From contig OZ022241.1 of the NCBI GenBank assembly GCA_963978895.1, positions 5,203,467 to 5,267,466 of the forward strand: DNA of 64,000 nt, read 5' to 3'. Every line of letters begins with the position of its first letter. Within the stretch, counting starts at the first letter, position 1. The notes under the pieces were generated by a model, which saw only the letters and a program-made list of their open reading frames with translations, ran no database searches and was not told the origin of the DNA. A program made the translations under genes and the position numbers. Positions 34,101 to 51,754 of the stretch are shown here, piece by piece. The stretch comes from Erpobdella octoculata. Taxonomy: Eukaryota > Annelida > Clitellata > Hirudinida > Erpobdellidae.

Positions 34101-34919
34101 AGTTTAGCGGTTTTCGTAAACCGTATATGTACACATTCACCAAAGACAACAAACACATCAAAGCATCATGCATGCCCGCTATGTCAAATCTGACATCGTT
34201 CGTTTAACCCCAAGGGGCCAGCTTCAAAGACACTTATGCCTCGAGCAATCAACTAGTTTGTAGAAGACATGGGTGTAATATACAGCAATTTTATTTGTCA
34301 CATACAGTAAATAAAACAACTGGACAAGAAATAACGTCAAGATCTTAAGATCAAACGAGCAAAAAACAATTGAATAAAAAGTTTAAAAAAACTGCCATCA
34401 ACTGTTCGTACAAACTGTAGGTTTATACAAACTCAAACAGCCAGATACCATACACCTAAAAAAATCACTAACACCCGGTCTACCACTTCTGTCAAACTTC
34501 AAAGAGACGCACACGCTCGCTTTAGCGAGGTCAGGAAAGGTCATTTCAAAGAGACGTTTACGCTCGTCGATAAATCAACCAGACTCAGATTTCATGCATA
34601 CTTCAAATAAAAACTAAATACATTGGAAATCATTTAGTTGATATAAAAACTTATTTTGTTTTTTTAATAAAAGTAGCGGTAGCGAATAGTGCCGAGAACA
34701 GCTAAAAAATGTAGCGGCGCTGCCATCAACGATATTGTTTGCCAATAGTACCGCTCTTAACAACCCTGGTTGCCATCACTATTTTTTTTAAATTACTGAT
34801 ATGTTTAAAATTTATTTTATCAAAGATGAAGAACTGTCTTTTAAAAATACATCAAATTATTTTACGCTGAAAATATCTTGGGTATATATTGATAAAGGTT
34901 GTTGAGGAGTGGCTTCAAA

Positions 34920-35090
34920 ATTTGATGAATAGTCCTCTTGATGAATAGACTTTAGATGAACAGTCCTTATGATGAACCGTCCTCTTGATGAATAGTCCTT
35001 TGATGAATAGTCTCTTGATGAATAGTCCCTTGATGAATAGTCCTTGATGAACAGTCCCTTGATGAATCGTCCTTTGATGAAAAGTCCGCA
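34920..35090. repeat. Minisatellite, inverted copy of the 33.7-kb array
   Basis: Units of GATGAATAGTCCTTTGATGA on the plus strand, the reverse complement of the units at 33640-33800. It abuts the dead transporter exon at 35101. Confidence 0.85.
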
Positions 35091-35100
35091 TACCAAATCT

Positions 35101-35275
35101 TCTTATTGAAATGGATGTTTCGGCCGCGTAATCCCATATCGTCCGAGACGAACAGATCCAAAAAGGGAGTGCAAACCTACATACGATCAGGGACATTCCA
35201 GGAGATCTGGAGTCTTTTAAAACGTGAGGTGGGGTGGTGGGGGTGGTGCATATGCCCCCGCCAATCATTTATCTT
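35101..35275 (-). pseudogene. Decayed duplicate of SLC7 copy B exon 1
   Basis: On the minus strand, ATGATTGGCGGGGGCATATG and then CCACCTCACGT, TCTCCTGGA and CTGATCGTATG follow the copy B exon 1 DNA for TM1-TM2 base by base with scattered changes. A short insertion expands the Pro/Thr region, and a deletion after the CTGATCGTATG block shifts the frame. No other transporter exons follow within the spacing of the live gene. It marks a third, failed copy. Confidence 0.88.
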
Positions 35276-35414
35276 ATCTTTTCATAATTAAAAACGTTTT
35301 ATTAAAACTATTCGAACACAAAACACATGTAAGAAAACAAAAACAGAAAACTCGACTTTCAGGTTTTTCAAATTCGTCTGCAATAAAATTGCCTGTGAAA
35401 TAAAAACTACAAAC

Positions 35415-35480
35415 ATATATATTAATCTAAGGATTGGATACGAACTAATGTTCGTATCCAATCCTTAGATTAATATATAT
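35415..35480. repeat. Perfect 30-bp inverted repeat, then tandem remnants
   Basis: Left arm 35415-35444 and right arm 35451-35480 are exact reverse complements around the six-base spacer CTAATG. The arm includes AATCTAAGGATTGGATACGA. From 35485 to 35585 degenerate units of CGCAGGATTGGGTACGAACA follow in tandem, as if the hairpin arose from one unit of this array. Confidence 0.9.
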
Positions 35481-35882
35481 TAATATATCGCAGGGTTGGG
35501 TACGAACATTAATTAATCGCAGGATGGCATACGAACATTAATCGCAGGATTGCAAACAAACGTTAATCATAGGATTGCATACGAAAAATAAAAAATAAAA
35601 AGCCACTTAATGAACTAATCAATCAATGAATAATAATAAATACACTATTAGCTTATTAAAGGTCATATGTCATAAAGGTCATATGTCATAATGTCATGAT
35701 GACAGCGAATAAAAAAAAGCCTTATCATGTACGTCACATCCGGTAAACGAACCAGTAAATATTTCACATGCTGATTTAAAATTAAAAATCCGATTATAAC
35801 AATGAGCTAATGAATATTCAACAGACTGCTTAATTATAGATGAGTTGCCCGTCGACCTAGGAAGCGAACGAGCTAGCTCCGG

Positions 35883-40221
<4,339 letters not shown>

Positions 40222-41014
40222 CTTTATACCAAGTAAAACTAAATTTAACGCAAACAAAATCAAATCTGTTCAACTAGAATAAATACAGAACAAGCAAAAT
40301 GACACATTTCAATTGTCGCACGAAATAGGTATAAGAAACAATTTTTACATGCGGTTTAACATTCTCACTAACCATCAATATTTAGTCCTAGAGCTAAGTT
40401 TAGAGACGATATTTTACAGTAGAAGAAGTAAATGATAGAATTTACAGTATATATGCGCTTAGGAAAAGTGACCGGGAAGTTCGAGTTGTACACAAATGAA
40501 ATAATTTTACAGGGAATAAGACTGCTATGCTAGAGTTATATTGTAGACATTCCTTAAATATTGTATACACGGTGGCAACTGCTTGTCTAAACACTAGTTC
40601 TAGTAGTTTAATAATATAATATGGTTATAATAGTTTAACTTTATTTTACTCATGCTGTGTTGACTAATATTTCAATTTTAATTACCCCAGATGTGCTTGT
40701 TTTTTTAATTAATTAATTAATTGTTTTATAATGTTATGTTTCAAAAAATAAATATACTTTTTTAAAAATTATTGAAAATAAATGTTATCGAACGTTTTAA
40801 AAGTTGGTCCACTTAATTAATGTTTTCACGTTTTGGCTCACTTTTAAATAGCAATTGAAAAGGTTCTCTCTATTCAGTGTTTTCAGTTTTTAATCCGGCT
40901 TTGAGGTGTTGAAATAATTGGTGTGAGTGGTCATTTAAAGCACTAATTTGACTAATTGTAATAAAAAACGGTATTTACTTGCGCAAAGCATCGTTTTGAT
41001 ATCTCTCATTTTTA
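40222..41014. promoter_or_regulatory. Shared region between divergent PACSIN and CaaX-protein genes
   Basis: About 790 bases separate two start codons that point away from each other, so both promoters should be here, possibly shared. It is AT-rich with no CpG cluster; I saw no clear TATA box, so this is inferred from layout only. Confidence 0.35.
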
Positions 41015-43522
41015 ATGGAACTTCAATATTCAACGGCGATCATAGGGGGTAGGTTTCTGTTTCGAACTGTTTGTTTTGTTTTTTGCGTTTTCATTACTTT
41101 TCACATACAGGGCCTGATGATCACACCTATGAGGCGTTGCTGGTTTGTTAATCGCTGGTTAATTATACAAATTCAGTATGGGCTTTAAGACGATTTTCTA
41201 ATAGTTACAATTTGGAGTTAGTTACAATAGTTCAATAGTTAGCTACGAGTAGTGATGTCTGAAGTATGAATCTTCTATAGTATCTAGTAATCTAGTTCTA
41301 GTTTTATATAAAGGCTGATTGTTAAACTGATTAAAATTATTAAATTCAGTTTATTATTTTATTTCGATATAACCTAGTAGATGGTAATATCTCAAAACCA
41401 CAAGAAGATGAGGTCATTCAAAAAGATACAAATTCATCTATTTACGACAGCTCCACTTCTGAAGGTTATTCAGTTTGAAGTTTTATATTTGAAGTGATTA
41501 TATTGTTATATCGATATTCTGCGATAATTACTTAGTGTGTGACACCGTGTCCTATGGCTAAAGAGGTTTAGATATAGATTCACAATATGACTGCTGTTTG
41601 TATTTGAGAAATATTCAGCAATAGAGGATGTGTTATTTTCTGTTGAAATCTGCTTGGGAGGCTACATTTGGAGATTAACATGTAATTTTAATATAAAGAT
41701 GAAGCCAATGGTTATTTCATAAAATAAAAGTAATATTTTGTGGGTGCGTTGAAATAGCGGATTTCACCTGACTCCGCCCATAAAGTCCAGTGGGGTATTT
41801 TGGTGGGCCGATATTTTGTTAAGTGTATGTTCTGCTTCTGTCTAGGACTTATGTTGCTACTATTTTTTTAAAGGTTCAGACTTAACACCACAAGAAAACA
41901 TAAATTCATTAAATTTTGTTTTAAATTAAATTTACCTAGAATCAATTATAAATATATATTTATTTAATATTGACTTATTTTATTGATGTAAAATTATACT
42001 TCAGGTTATTATACCATGTCTTTTATACACTCCACAATTTAAGAAAATATGTATTGTATTATATCACATGCTAAAAAGAACAATAAATAAAAATATAAAA
42101 TATTTTTTTTTGAAAAGATATTATTTCTTCTAAACATTAATTGATATGTTTGGTTTGTGTTTTCTGATCATCACTTCTTCTTTTTAATTTGATTACTGTT
42201 GGAACTAGGCTGCTTGATGATTGCAATTTTTTTATTTCTTTTCTCCAATCTTTATTGGACAATAATAATTATAAACACAGAAAAAAGAAGTTGAAATACA
42301 AATTATAATGCAAGTTGTTGAATTGGAGCAGTCTAAAGGGAAATATTTTTGCCTCATTGAACGTCTTAATGAATACTAAATAAAAATATAAAACAAAAGA
42401 CGTCTTAATGAATACTAAATAAAAATATAAAACAAAAGAAAATTATCGTAACTGTTCAATTACAATTTGCCAAAAAACGAATTTCACTCAGCTCAAATAT
42501 TCGTGCTAAAAATAGCACCAAGCCTCGACATTGTCTTTAGTTATTTTTTCATATCAATAATTTGTTATAATATTAATTTATTTTAATTTATTACAAAAGA
42601 AGAAAACGCTGATGTCCAATGCAACAACAATGGAACAGAGGAGCTTACTGTTGAGCAAGACAACTTGACATTAAAAAGTTTGATTTTATTTTATTTACAA
42701 GCTGTAAAAATAAATTGTTATTATTAGAATATTTTATGGTTTTCTTTATTTTTTCTCTTCGCATTGATTAGTTATTTGATTTTAAATTCAATTCCATTCA
42801 AAGATAATGTTTTTATTTAATTAGAATATTGCAGTAAGTATTTTAACAGCAGAGTTGGAAAAAAATTGAAGAATTGATGAATAGAAATGTTGATGTAATA
42901 GTGATGTAAAACTGGAGAACGTAAATTTTCTGATTTTGTTAAATATTCGAAAACCAAAAAAAAACTTGGAAAATAATTTCCAGTTGAAACCACCGACATC
43001 CCGGCCATCTCGTCCGAGAAAATGCCACCAGAGCTCACCGCACCAGAAATCAGTTCGCATTCTTCAGCCCACGCAGATGCCGAGGAGGTGTCGGAGTCGA
43101 TAAACCAGCCCCCGGAGGTTCAGACCGGTGCGGTCACCAAGCAGCAGGCGAAGACTAAGTGCTCGAAGAAAAGCAAAATCAAGAAAGGCTCAAAAGATCA
43201 GGAGCATCAGCCCGCAGACCAGCTGAAAACTATCAGTCGTAAGTTGAAGAAAGAAGAGGAGGTGGTGCTCGACCACACCCTCATAACCGATCATCCGATT
43301 CCGCTTCCCGACGTCGACTCTAAGTTCAGCTTTAACGACTTATCACATGCTTCCTCGAGTACATCGAATAGGGCAGTGGTTGATCTGAGTCTCCCGAGTG
43401 AGGAATTCAGAGACAGAAGGGGGAGCAGGTTTGCACGGGCGTGGGGGCGGATGTCCACCCGGAAGAGGGAAGACAGTAGAGAGGATGAAAGCCAAATGAA
43501 AGGAAAATGTTTAGTTATTTAG
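41015..43522 (+). CDS. Unrecognised disordered protein ending in CaaX-like CLVI
   Basis: I do not recognise this gene. Model: join 41015..41048, 41378..41464, 42600..42677, 42984..43522; four exons, 245 residues, with phases 1/1/1 agreeing at all three GT/AG junctions. The DNA of the last exon is far richer in G+C and CpG than its surroundings, as in other exons here. The protein has no hydrophobic segment. An acidic N-terminal half (YDSSTSEEENADVQC, EELTVEQDN) is followed by a Lys-rich patch near residues 119-139 (KTKCSKKSKIKKGSK), and a basic stretch near the end (RDRRGSRFARAWGRMSTRKR). The last four residues are C-L-V-I (242-245), preceded by KGK, the form of a prenylation (CaaX) signal. 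It lies 800 bases ahead of PHACTR on the same strand; an alternative 5' part of that gene is possible, but the in-frame stop argues for a separate product. Confidence 0.62.
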
Positions 43523-44318
43523 TTGTTTTGATTTATTCTCAATAAGAAGGGGCATGTTACATGTTTGAGTATTATGTGGGCTTGTAGAGTGTGGCTTACA
43601 ACCTCATTTCAAGCATCATGTTTATTGTATATAAACATGTGTTTAACTTTTTTGTTCGCGAGTATTATTGAGTATACGATTGAAACGTTTATTGCAGAAC
43701 ACACACGAGTGCATAGGTTGCTGGTTCAAGCATATTTTCGTTTGTTTTAGAAAAATTTTTAATAGAAAGAAAACACATTGCTTGTTTGTTTTAGTTTTCC
43801 ATCGAAAAACTGATAGTACATTGTCGGGCGTATTTATACATTCGTCGAGATATTCAAATCAATCGAAGTTCATTAAGTTTCTTATTCGCATCGGCGGTCG
43901 GGAAAAGCGAATTCGGAGGTCCTGGGAAAATTTGAACATGTGTTGTTTAGCCGTGTTTGTTTGTTTGTTTGGCTCTCTTTTTGGTAGTCGTAATGTTTCA
44001 GTTGGTGACGAGACGTACAAGTGATAGAGTTTTTCAAGGGGATGATTAAAAAATAAATGTTGAGATGGTGATGCATTGAAACTGCTAATGTTACTATTAC
44101 TATTGCCCCCACTAATAATAATAATAATAATAATGTAAATGGTTTCTATGTTAATAGACTTCATTGTGTTTTTTGTACATGCAGCAGTTTTTTTGAATGT
44201 AATTATGCATAAGTTTAAGATAGCAGTGACTGATATCATTACATCACGATCGATGATGTTTCGATAGTAATTATATATTTGCATTTTTCATCATCATTAT
44301 GACGTCGTATTGAATTAA
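43523..44318. other. Gap between CaaX-protein gene and PHACTR
   Basis: AT-rich, no supported exon. It would contain the 3' end of the upstream gene and the promoter of PHACTR. A short (AAT)n tract lies at 44115-44136. Confidence 0.5.
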
Positions 44319-47300
44319 ATGTCGCCTATCATTACAACAGAAGATGTTCCTCTTATTGAAGATGAAGTAAAAGACAAGAAGAATGAAAGAAAAGATAAGA
44401 AAAAGGAGAGAAAAGAGAAACTAAAAGAGAAGAAGCAGGAAGAGAGAGAGAAGAAGAAAGAAGAGAAGGAGAAGGAGAAGAAGAAAGAAGAGAAGGAGAA
44501 GAAGAAAGAAGAAGAGAGACAAAGGAAGAAGAGAGAAAGCAAGCCAAGCGTCTGGATGTGTTGCTTCTGTTCGTCGTGGAGGCCCCCAGCTTCGGAAAGC
44601 AGCGCGCCGAGCTTGGATCCTTCGGAGGCCAACGGCAGCCTGAAGGTTCAGGGGGCTGAAGACGACCTCGACGGCATCTCCAACATCACGATCTCCTCCC
44701 GAGACCAGATCGCCGCCGCCTTCGCACAGCACGGCTTGGTTCCCAACGGAGGTTGTTTTGTTGTTTGATAGCTTTGAAATTTAATATAATCATTTGCTAA
44801 GGCGGTTGCTTGTCACGACATCTGAGTCAGAGTTTCGCAGTCTTTAATTATGTTTGTAGTTTTTTTTTTCATGTGTGCTTCAGTTAATAATAATAATTTC
44901 TGTTTCAATTCTAACGATAGCTGCTACTACTCCTGCCACCTCGTCTCAAACCGTCCCCACGATTGACGTTACCTTGGCGACCGAACAGAACGGGGTTGCC
45001 GGGGAGCAAGGTCAAGGAGAGAACGGGTTGAACAGAGCAGGCAGCTTTAAGGTTGGTAATCATTCGTTGTTTCTTTTGTATTAAAAAATTGGTTTTGTAA
45101 ATAATATTAATATTGTCCTCGAAAGTTGAAAGTTTATGTATTTTTCGGAGTTCTTATTAATTTCATTTCCAGTCACTCAACAGAGCCGAAACATAGAATA
45201 GAGCCGTTGCCGATGACAACGTGCTCTATTTAAATAATTAAGAAAAAAATTGAAAAGCTGATTTATATGGTAAAAAAAACGTATATTTTTTGTAGTTTTC
45301 ACTATGTTAATTGAAGGTAGGAGTAGAAGTAGCTGTTTTAATTGACCTCCTGGTAAGGACGTGCAGAGGTCGTCAGTCAACGTGCGAAGGTCATCCGTCA
45401 ACGTGAGCGAGAAATTAGTGGCGCTGGTAGCCTCGTGCCAAAAATTAGTGGCACCAGTAGCCTCGTGTGAGAAAAACAGACTACTTTGTTGCAATAGGAG
45501 CATGTGAACTTGTAAACAACAATAACAATGCTTATAAGTAAATTGATGCTTTGAAAATGCCAAGGGTAGTTAGCTTTCTTGTCATCTTTTCATTCCTGTA
45601 AAGAGAGAGAGAGAGAGAGGGGAGGATGATCTAGTGAGATATGAGGTAGTTTAGCCATTTTTCTGTAATTGTGCCTGCCTGGGATGGTTGTAAAAACTAT
45701 AATGATGATGATCATTATCATGATCATGATGGGACACATAGAGCTGTGAACCGATAATTGTTTGTCTTCCGAATTATCTTTCGTCAATTATATCACATTG
45801 TTTTTTGTTCGTTGTTCTTGCTGTTGCCGTGAAGAAGAAAGCCGTAGGCGTTTCCGTGCAAAAAGTGTCGATGCGAGGCTCCGGTCGCGATTGGATGGTG
45901 GAACTGCTTGCCATCGATAGATGACGTTTACTTGAGGTGGTCTTGGAAAAGCAGCTTCTTTAATAACTAGATTGACTATCCATTTGAAAATGAATTGGTA
46001 GAAGCTGGTACTTACTACCCAGTTGAAACTTTATTGGTGGGTGTGTGTCTGTTATCTTAAGTGGTTGGTCATTCTGGAGAAAAGATGTGAAATCACTTTT
46101 CACAGACTGATAATAATAATGATTTCTTAAGAAAATGAGGAAGTTCTCATTTCTTTCTCAAGTATTATTAATCGTTTCAATCATACTTCTGTGTAAAAAA
46201 TCACTAATATCAGGATTTGTTTTCTTCTCTTCTCTGTCATTTTTAGCAGATTGTTAAAAAAAGTTTGCATTTTGTAACACATGAATATTCAGTAGATAAG
46301 TTAATGATAGCAGCAGCTTAATGACACTGTTGTGTTGAGGAAGCTACCAAATAAATTATTTATAGCATCGGCAAGTTACTATATTACTTAACGAATATTT
46401 GTAACGAGACAGTCAAAAGAGATAATAAGATAGCAGTGCTAGTCGTAATATATTAATTTATTTATAATCCATTCGTAATATATTGATTTATTTATAATCT
46501 AGTCATAATATATTGATTTATTTATAATCCATTCGTATTATATTGATTTATTTATAATCTAGTCGTAATATATTAATTTATTTATAATCTAATGGTCGTT
46601 AAGACATTCCACTCATTAGCTGACTTAATAGCTGAATATTAATTCATCATTAAAATTGGTGTTTCATTTCAGTCATTAAAAAAATTAATTAACAGAAGCC
46701 ATTAGTCGTGGATTTCTAAGTTGGTTTGCTTTTAATACTTAATGAGTTTTATTTTCTTATAAATTAAATTCTTTTCTTTTTTAATTTTAAAACTAAAATA
46801 TTGAAGTTAAAGTTTGTCATATTAACTTGATTAGTTTTATTTTTCACATAAATATTCTTTTTCTAATTTTAAAACTAAAAAATTGAAGTTATATTTATTA
46901 TGTTAGTTTTTTTTATTATAAAGGTTGACATTCGTTATATTCACAATGCTCATGAAGTTGTTAGATGTTGTAATCTTCTTGAGTTGTAATTTAAAAACAA
47001 AATAATAATCAACATTTCCTGACTCGGCCAAATCAGACATCGATTTATAAACTTGCTTATTTGTATGTTTTGTATTAGCAATTAAGTTGCTGTTTGCAAA
47101 GTTGTACTCTTTTTTTAAGTACTTTTTCTTCGTTAGATTAGAAATCAATTATTATTATAATACTAAACTTTTGGTAAGCACTTGTTCTTTTTTAAATCTA
47201 ACCATAGATGATTTATACTGATAATTATAATTAATCCGAGAACTAAAAAGCAAGAAGAAGAATTGTTGTGTTTTAAATCTTATATTCACATACACAAAAT

Positions 47301-47413
47301 GAATCTTCTGGTCAGCCTAGCTAGAACTAAGTGGTTTTAAGGCAGCGAGTGATTATGGATTCCAGTAGTGGTTCTCACACAGGCTATTTAGTCTCCTGAG
47401 CCACTTTAAACCA

Positions 47414-47445
<32 letters not shown>

Positions 47446-50400
47446 CAATTTATTACCTCTTGTGCTAGGTTTTACTTTACCTGAATATATTAAAGTTGAA
47501 TTGATGGTTTTATTTACGCCATAAATAGACTTGCCATTAAAAAACACTATATATTTATTTATAACTAGACTGGTAGACTGGCATTTGAATCGGCAGTTTT
47601 GGTATTGTTATCGTCTCGAGTAAATTTAATTTCTTTTTTTTTACAGGTTATTACGAATTTTTATCCTTCGCTTCGTCCTCGAACGCCACCCAACAATTCC
47701 AGACAGGACGCGTCGAAATATCAGGAAGTGCCGACGTCGGAGCCGGACCTTTCCAAGCAGCCGAAACGCAGCGCCATGAAGGGCGCCAAAGAAAGAGAAA
47801 GGCAACTGCAGCAGCAGCTTTTGCAGCAGCAATTGCAATTGAAGTTAGACGCAGCTGCTAAACAAAAGGGAGATATGAATGGCCATCTGGTGAACGGAAC
47901 TGAAGATAGGTAAGCGAGTTGTTGTTGATAATTTCTGATAAAAAAATCTATTGGTTTTTATTATTATTATTATTATTATTATACAGGTTTTTTTATATAG
48001 TGCTTTTTTACAAAATAAAAGTCACAAAAGTGCAATTTTATATGAAAATCTTATCACTGGAACAATATTTTGTATTGATTATAGAGATTCGCATCCCAAA
48101 ATTGTTTACGTCTTGCGACGGAAATACTAAGATTAACTTGTTTCTAACTTTATCTCATAGACCTTTCTGCGAATGTAAACAACTGTCACTAATTGTAGTG
48201 GGGAAGTGTAAAACAATGTTTGTCAGTCTACAATCAGCTGTGTACAATAGCTATATATTCACATGCTGTTTAGTTTATATATTTGCATCCATTTTTATAT
48301 GTATTTATTTGTATGTATCTTGATCTTGATATGTATAAAATGTATATAACTACTATTTTTTTCATAATAGTTTATAGACCTTTACACCAGGTGTTATGAG
48401 ACGGAAATGGCTGTGTGTATGAAGCATCTAAGTACTTCCTGTCGTGGATCAAAATTTGATACTTTTAAGTGTCCTTTATCCAGGCTTGGGGCAAATAACT
48501 ACTGGTGTCTTGATAGCTTTAATATTTTTAAGTTTTCATGGTATTTTAAGTAAAATAAAGGAAAATTTTATTGTCTCTGTGGTAGTCTATATGCATTATT
48601 GAATTTCAAGACCCAAGTAATGAAGGAATTTAATTCTATGACTAGCAAATGATATATTTCCTAAATGATAGATTCAATCCGATCGCTACTTCTATTTCTC
48701 AATCAAGATTTTTTTCTCTCGTACAGGATCAAAAGCTTCATGCGGAAGCCAAAGAAAGACGGTCACTACATTCGTCATGCGAGGGACGAAGATGATGATG
48801 ATGATGACGACGACATAGAAGATGATACTCGCCCTGGTGGTGGAGATGGTTTGTTTGTTATCTTCTGATTTGTTATTTTCTTTGCTGTTCATAATTTTTT
48901 GGAGAATTGTTTCGATAACGTACGTCTGATTTGTTCTTAATTTTATGCTTGAATTAATATTTCTTGTTGATCTTCTTCGAAGACGAAGACGATGAGGAGT
49001 CTTTAAAAAGATTGAGTAGACGAAGAAGGAAGATAGGAGTCCAGTTGAACAGGTTTGTTCTGTTTTGTTTCTGTCAATTTATATTAAGAAGATATCTTAT
49101 ATAAGCATGGAAGCTTGACGTTCGGATTTTTTTCCCGTTTCGGAAATAATTTTTTTTCCGAACGTTCGGTTTTAATTGTTTTCGGGGAAAATGTTTGTTA
49201 CGAACTTATGAAAACCGATTCTGAAAGTTTTGGTGTATTCGAAAAATTTTATTATGTATGGCAGAGATATAAATCTTGGTTTTTGTATCACAGAAATAAA
49301 ACATGTTTTTTTTTCACATCTAGAAAATTAAGCCAACGACCTTCGTTTTACGAACTCCAAGAGAAACACATATTGTTGAGTTAGTTGTTTATTTGTTGTT
49401 ATTTTATTCAAATAATAATAATGATAAAGCGGTAGTAGTAGTAGTAGTAGTAGTAATAACATAAAAAAATTTTATGCACATTTTATTTGGCTTGATAATG
49501 CAGCTGATTCTTATAATCGGAGATCACATTACATGGTACTTTCTTACTTAACCATATAACTATATATATATATATATATATATATACTACTGTGTATGTT
49601 CGTATACTAATAAGTAATTGTTCGCCATGGCAACAGGACAGTCTCCTGAAGAGAGGGAAAAGACAAAAGAAGAAATAAAAAAAACTCTTATAAGAAAGGT
49701 TTTTTGATTTTTTTTTTATTAACTGATGATAAAATGATCAGATGGGACATTTTAAATTGCTTGTAAATTTCATGTAATGTGTTCATTCTGGATTGGCCTG
49801 TCAAACTAAAAAGCATTACAGCCTGTTTGTTTTGCTTACAATTCCATTTGAATTATCTACTATCTGTGTATAAATTGTACATGTGCATTGCACAATTCAG
49901 TACCGGTGTGCATTGCATAATTCAGTACCGGTGTGCATTGCATAATTCAGTACCGGTGTGCATTGCATAATTCAGTACCGGTGTGCAGTGCGAATTATGC
50001 AATTCAACACTGCTCAATAGAAAAATTATCTAAAATATACTGAAAGCTTCAACATATACTGTGCACCACAGGTGTCAGGCACATAAACTGGTCATTTTTA
50101 AACTTCTCGGCAATTGACATACAGGCTGTCCAAATATATTTACGTCAGGGAAGCAATGACTCGATCGATGGGCCTCTTTAAAAAATTTTAATTTTTTCTT
50201 GTTTATTGACAGCTCACGTTCAGACCTACAGTGACGGAACTGAGAGACCGACAGATCTTAAAGTTCAACGACTACGTTGAGGTCACAGAGGTGGATGAGG
50301 TGGACAGGAAAGGAGATCGACCGTGGACCAGGTTGACTCCTCAGGAAAAAGTCCGTTGCTGTTCATTTTTTATTTTTATTCTAAATAAATAATCTGTTTG

Positions 50401-51411
50401 TATTTTATTCAATTGTTGATTTTTAATTTGGTGGTGTGTGTGGCGTTTTTGTTTATTTAAGGTAAATTTAAATTTCATTTTGTTTGTTATGCATGTGTTA
50501 TATTCTTTTGAAAAAAAATTGTTTTATTAAAAAAATTACAAAGTATAATAATGAATATTTTCCACAATAATTTTTGATTTGTGATTTTTTTTACAAATAT
50601 TAAATAAAGTTATTGAATCTACTACAATTTCTTAATTGTGCTTATATTCATTTCATATGAACAACCAGGCAGCCATCAGATACGAATTGAACCACTACAA
50701 AAGTACTGAGATGATTGTACATGAGGAGAGCAGGCAGTACACCAGGTTATTTATTTATTTATATATTGTTATTTGGATTATTAATAATTGTATTATTGAT
50801 TGAAATGTGCCATTGTGTCAAATTTTGTGAAAAATATTTCTCTACTTACTGCATTTAACTGACTATACTAAACTAATCCTCTGATTGATGTTAAGTTTAA
50901 TATCAAGATCTATTTTGAGATGAAGGACTGAAACTTTTGTCCTTACGAGGTCACTAGAATTAACCTTGACTGGAAGATAATTTCATGACTTGAAGATAGT
51001 TTCATTTTGTTCAGTTCAAAAGAAATCAAACCTACTCTGACATTTTCATGGTGGACTTGATCAGAGTGATCCGAACTTACTCTAACCTTACAATTTTTAT
51101 GTTGATCAGACTGATTTAATCCTCAGGGAAAAAAATTTCTGGATTGATCCACAACTAATCTAGTGATTAGATAGTTTTCTGATTTCTTCTTCTTTTCAAT
51201 AATTTGGTCAGAAATCTGCATAAATAATTTAAAGAATATAAATATTAATATATTACTTTTATCGGTTTCTTTCATTTTTTCCATTAAATATTTTTTATTA
51301 AATCTTAATTTTGACAAGTATAATTTTATATTGTAAAAATATGTATCTTATATATATCTTATTGTTATTATTTTTTAATTTTGTTTTCATTGTAGGTTTC
51401 ATGAGCCGTGA
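44319..51411 (+). CDS. PHACTR: PHACTR-like phosphatase and actin regulator
   Basis: PHACTR proteins bind G-actin with RPEL motifs and protein phosphatase 1 with the C terminus. Model: join 44319..44751, 44921..45051, 47647..47909, 48727..48848, 48983..49052, 49324..49379, 49637..49698, 50213..50350, 50669..50745, 51396..51411; ten exons, 455 residues. Residues 17-73 are an almost pure Lys/Glu/Arg helix. WMCCFCSSW follows (C81, C82, C84). Middle: Gln-rich and Asp-rich linkers. RPEL repeats: KLSQRPSFYELQEKHILL (from 341) and LTFRPTVTELRDRQIL (from 380). The end matches the family closely: KFNDYVEVTEVDEVDRKGDR, PWTRLTP, ELNHYKSTEMIVHEESRQYT, final TRFHEP. The usual N-terminal RPEL was not found. 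The RPEL exon at 49324 is needed to keep frame between 49052 and 49637, which supports it strongly. Confidence 0.92.
46438..46592. repeat. Tandem 30-bp repeat in PHACTR intron 2
   Basis: Five units of TCGTAATATATTGATTTATT followed by TATAATCTAG or TATAATCCAT; alternate units are more alike, so the period is partly 60. Confidence 0.9.
49885..49990. repeat. Tandem 23-bp repeat in PHACTR intron 7
   Basis: Four units of GTGCATTGCATAATTCAGTA followed by CCG; a fifth partial, diverged unit follows. Confidence 0.93.
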
Positions 51412-51754
51412 CCATGTGGAAGGGTTGCAATCGACTGTGTGTGAAAGCCTATAAGGATCATCCGTGTACTCATCTCTTGTTTTCCAGCAAACGTGTCTTT
51501 TTTATACTACTTATCCATTTTTTCTCGTCTCCACCGTGAGGACCAACAACGTCTCGTTCCGTTGAATATTTCCGTATTTTGTTTTAACTGTGTAATCGAG
51601 CATTTAAATATCCTAATCGTGTCGTGCCTATCTGGACTGTTAATCGACCAAAAGTGCCTCTTTTAATATTTTTATCTTTAAAAAAATGTTTTCTTATTTT
51701 TTTTTAATCTTTCATCTAAATGTTTTTATATGTGTATCGTCTGAACAGTTGATT

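Noticed and set aside
45177..45563. 128-codon minus-strand frame
   Set aside because: Intronic in PHACTR, antisense, with a short tandem duplication (SATNFWHEATSATNF) and no family likeness.
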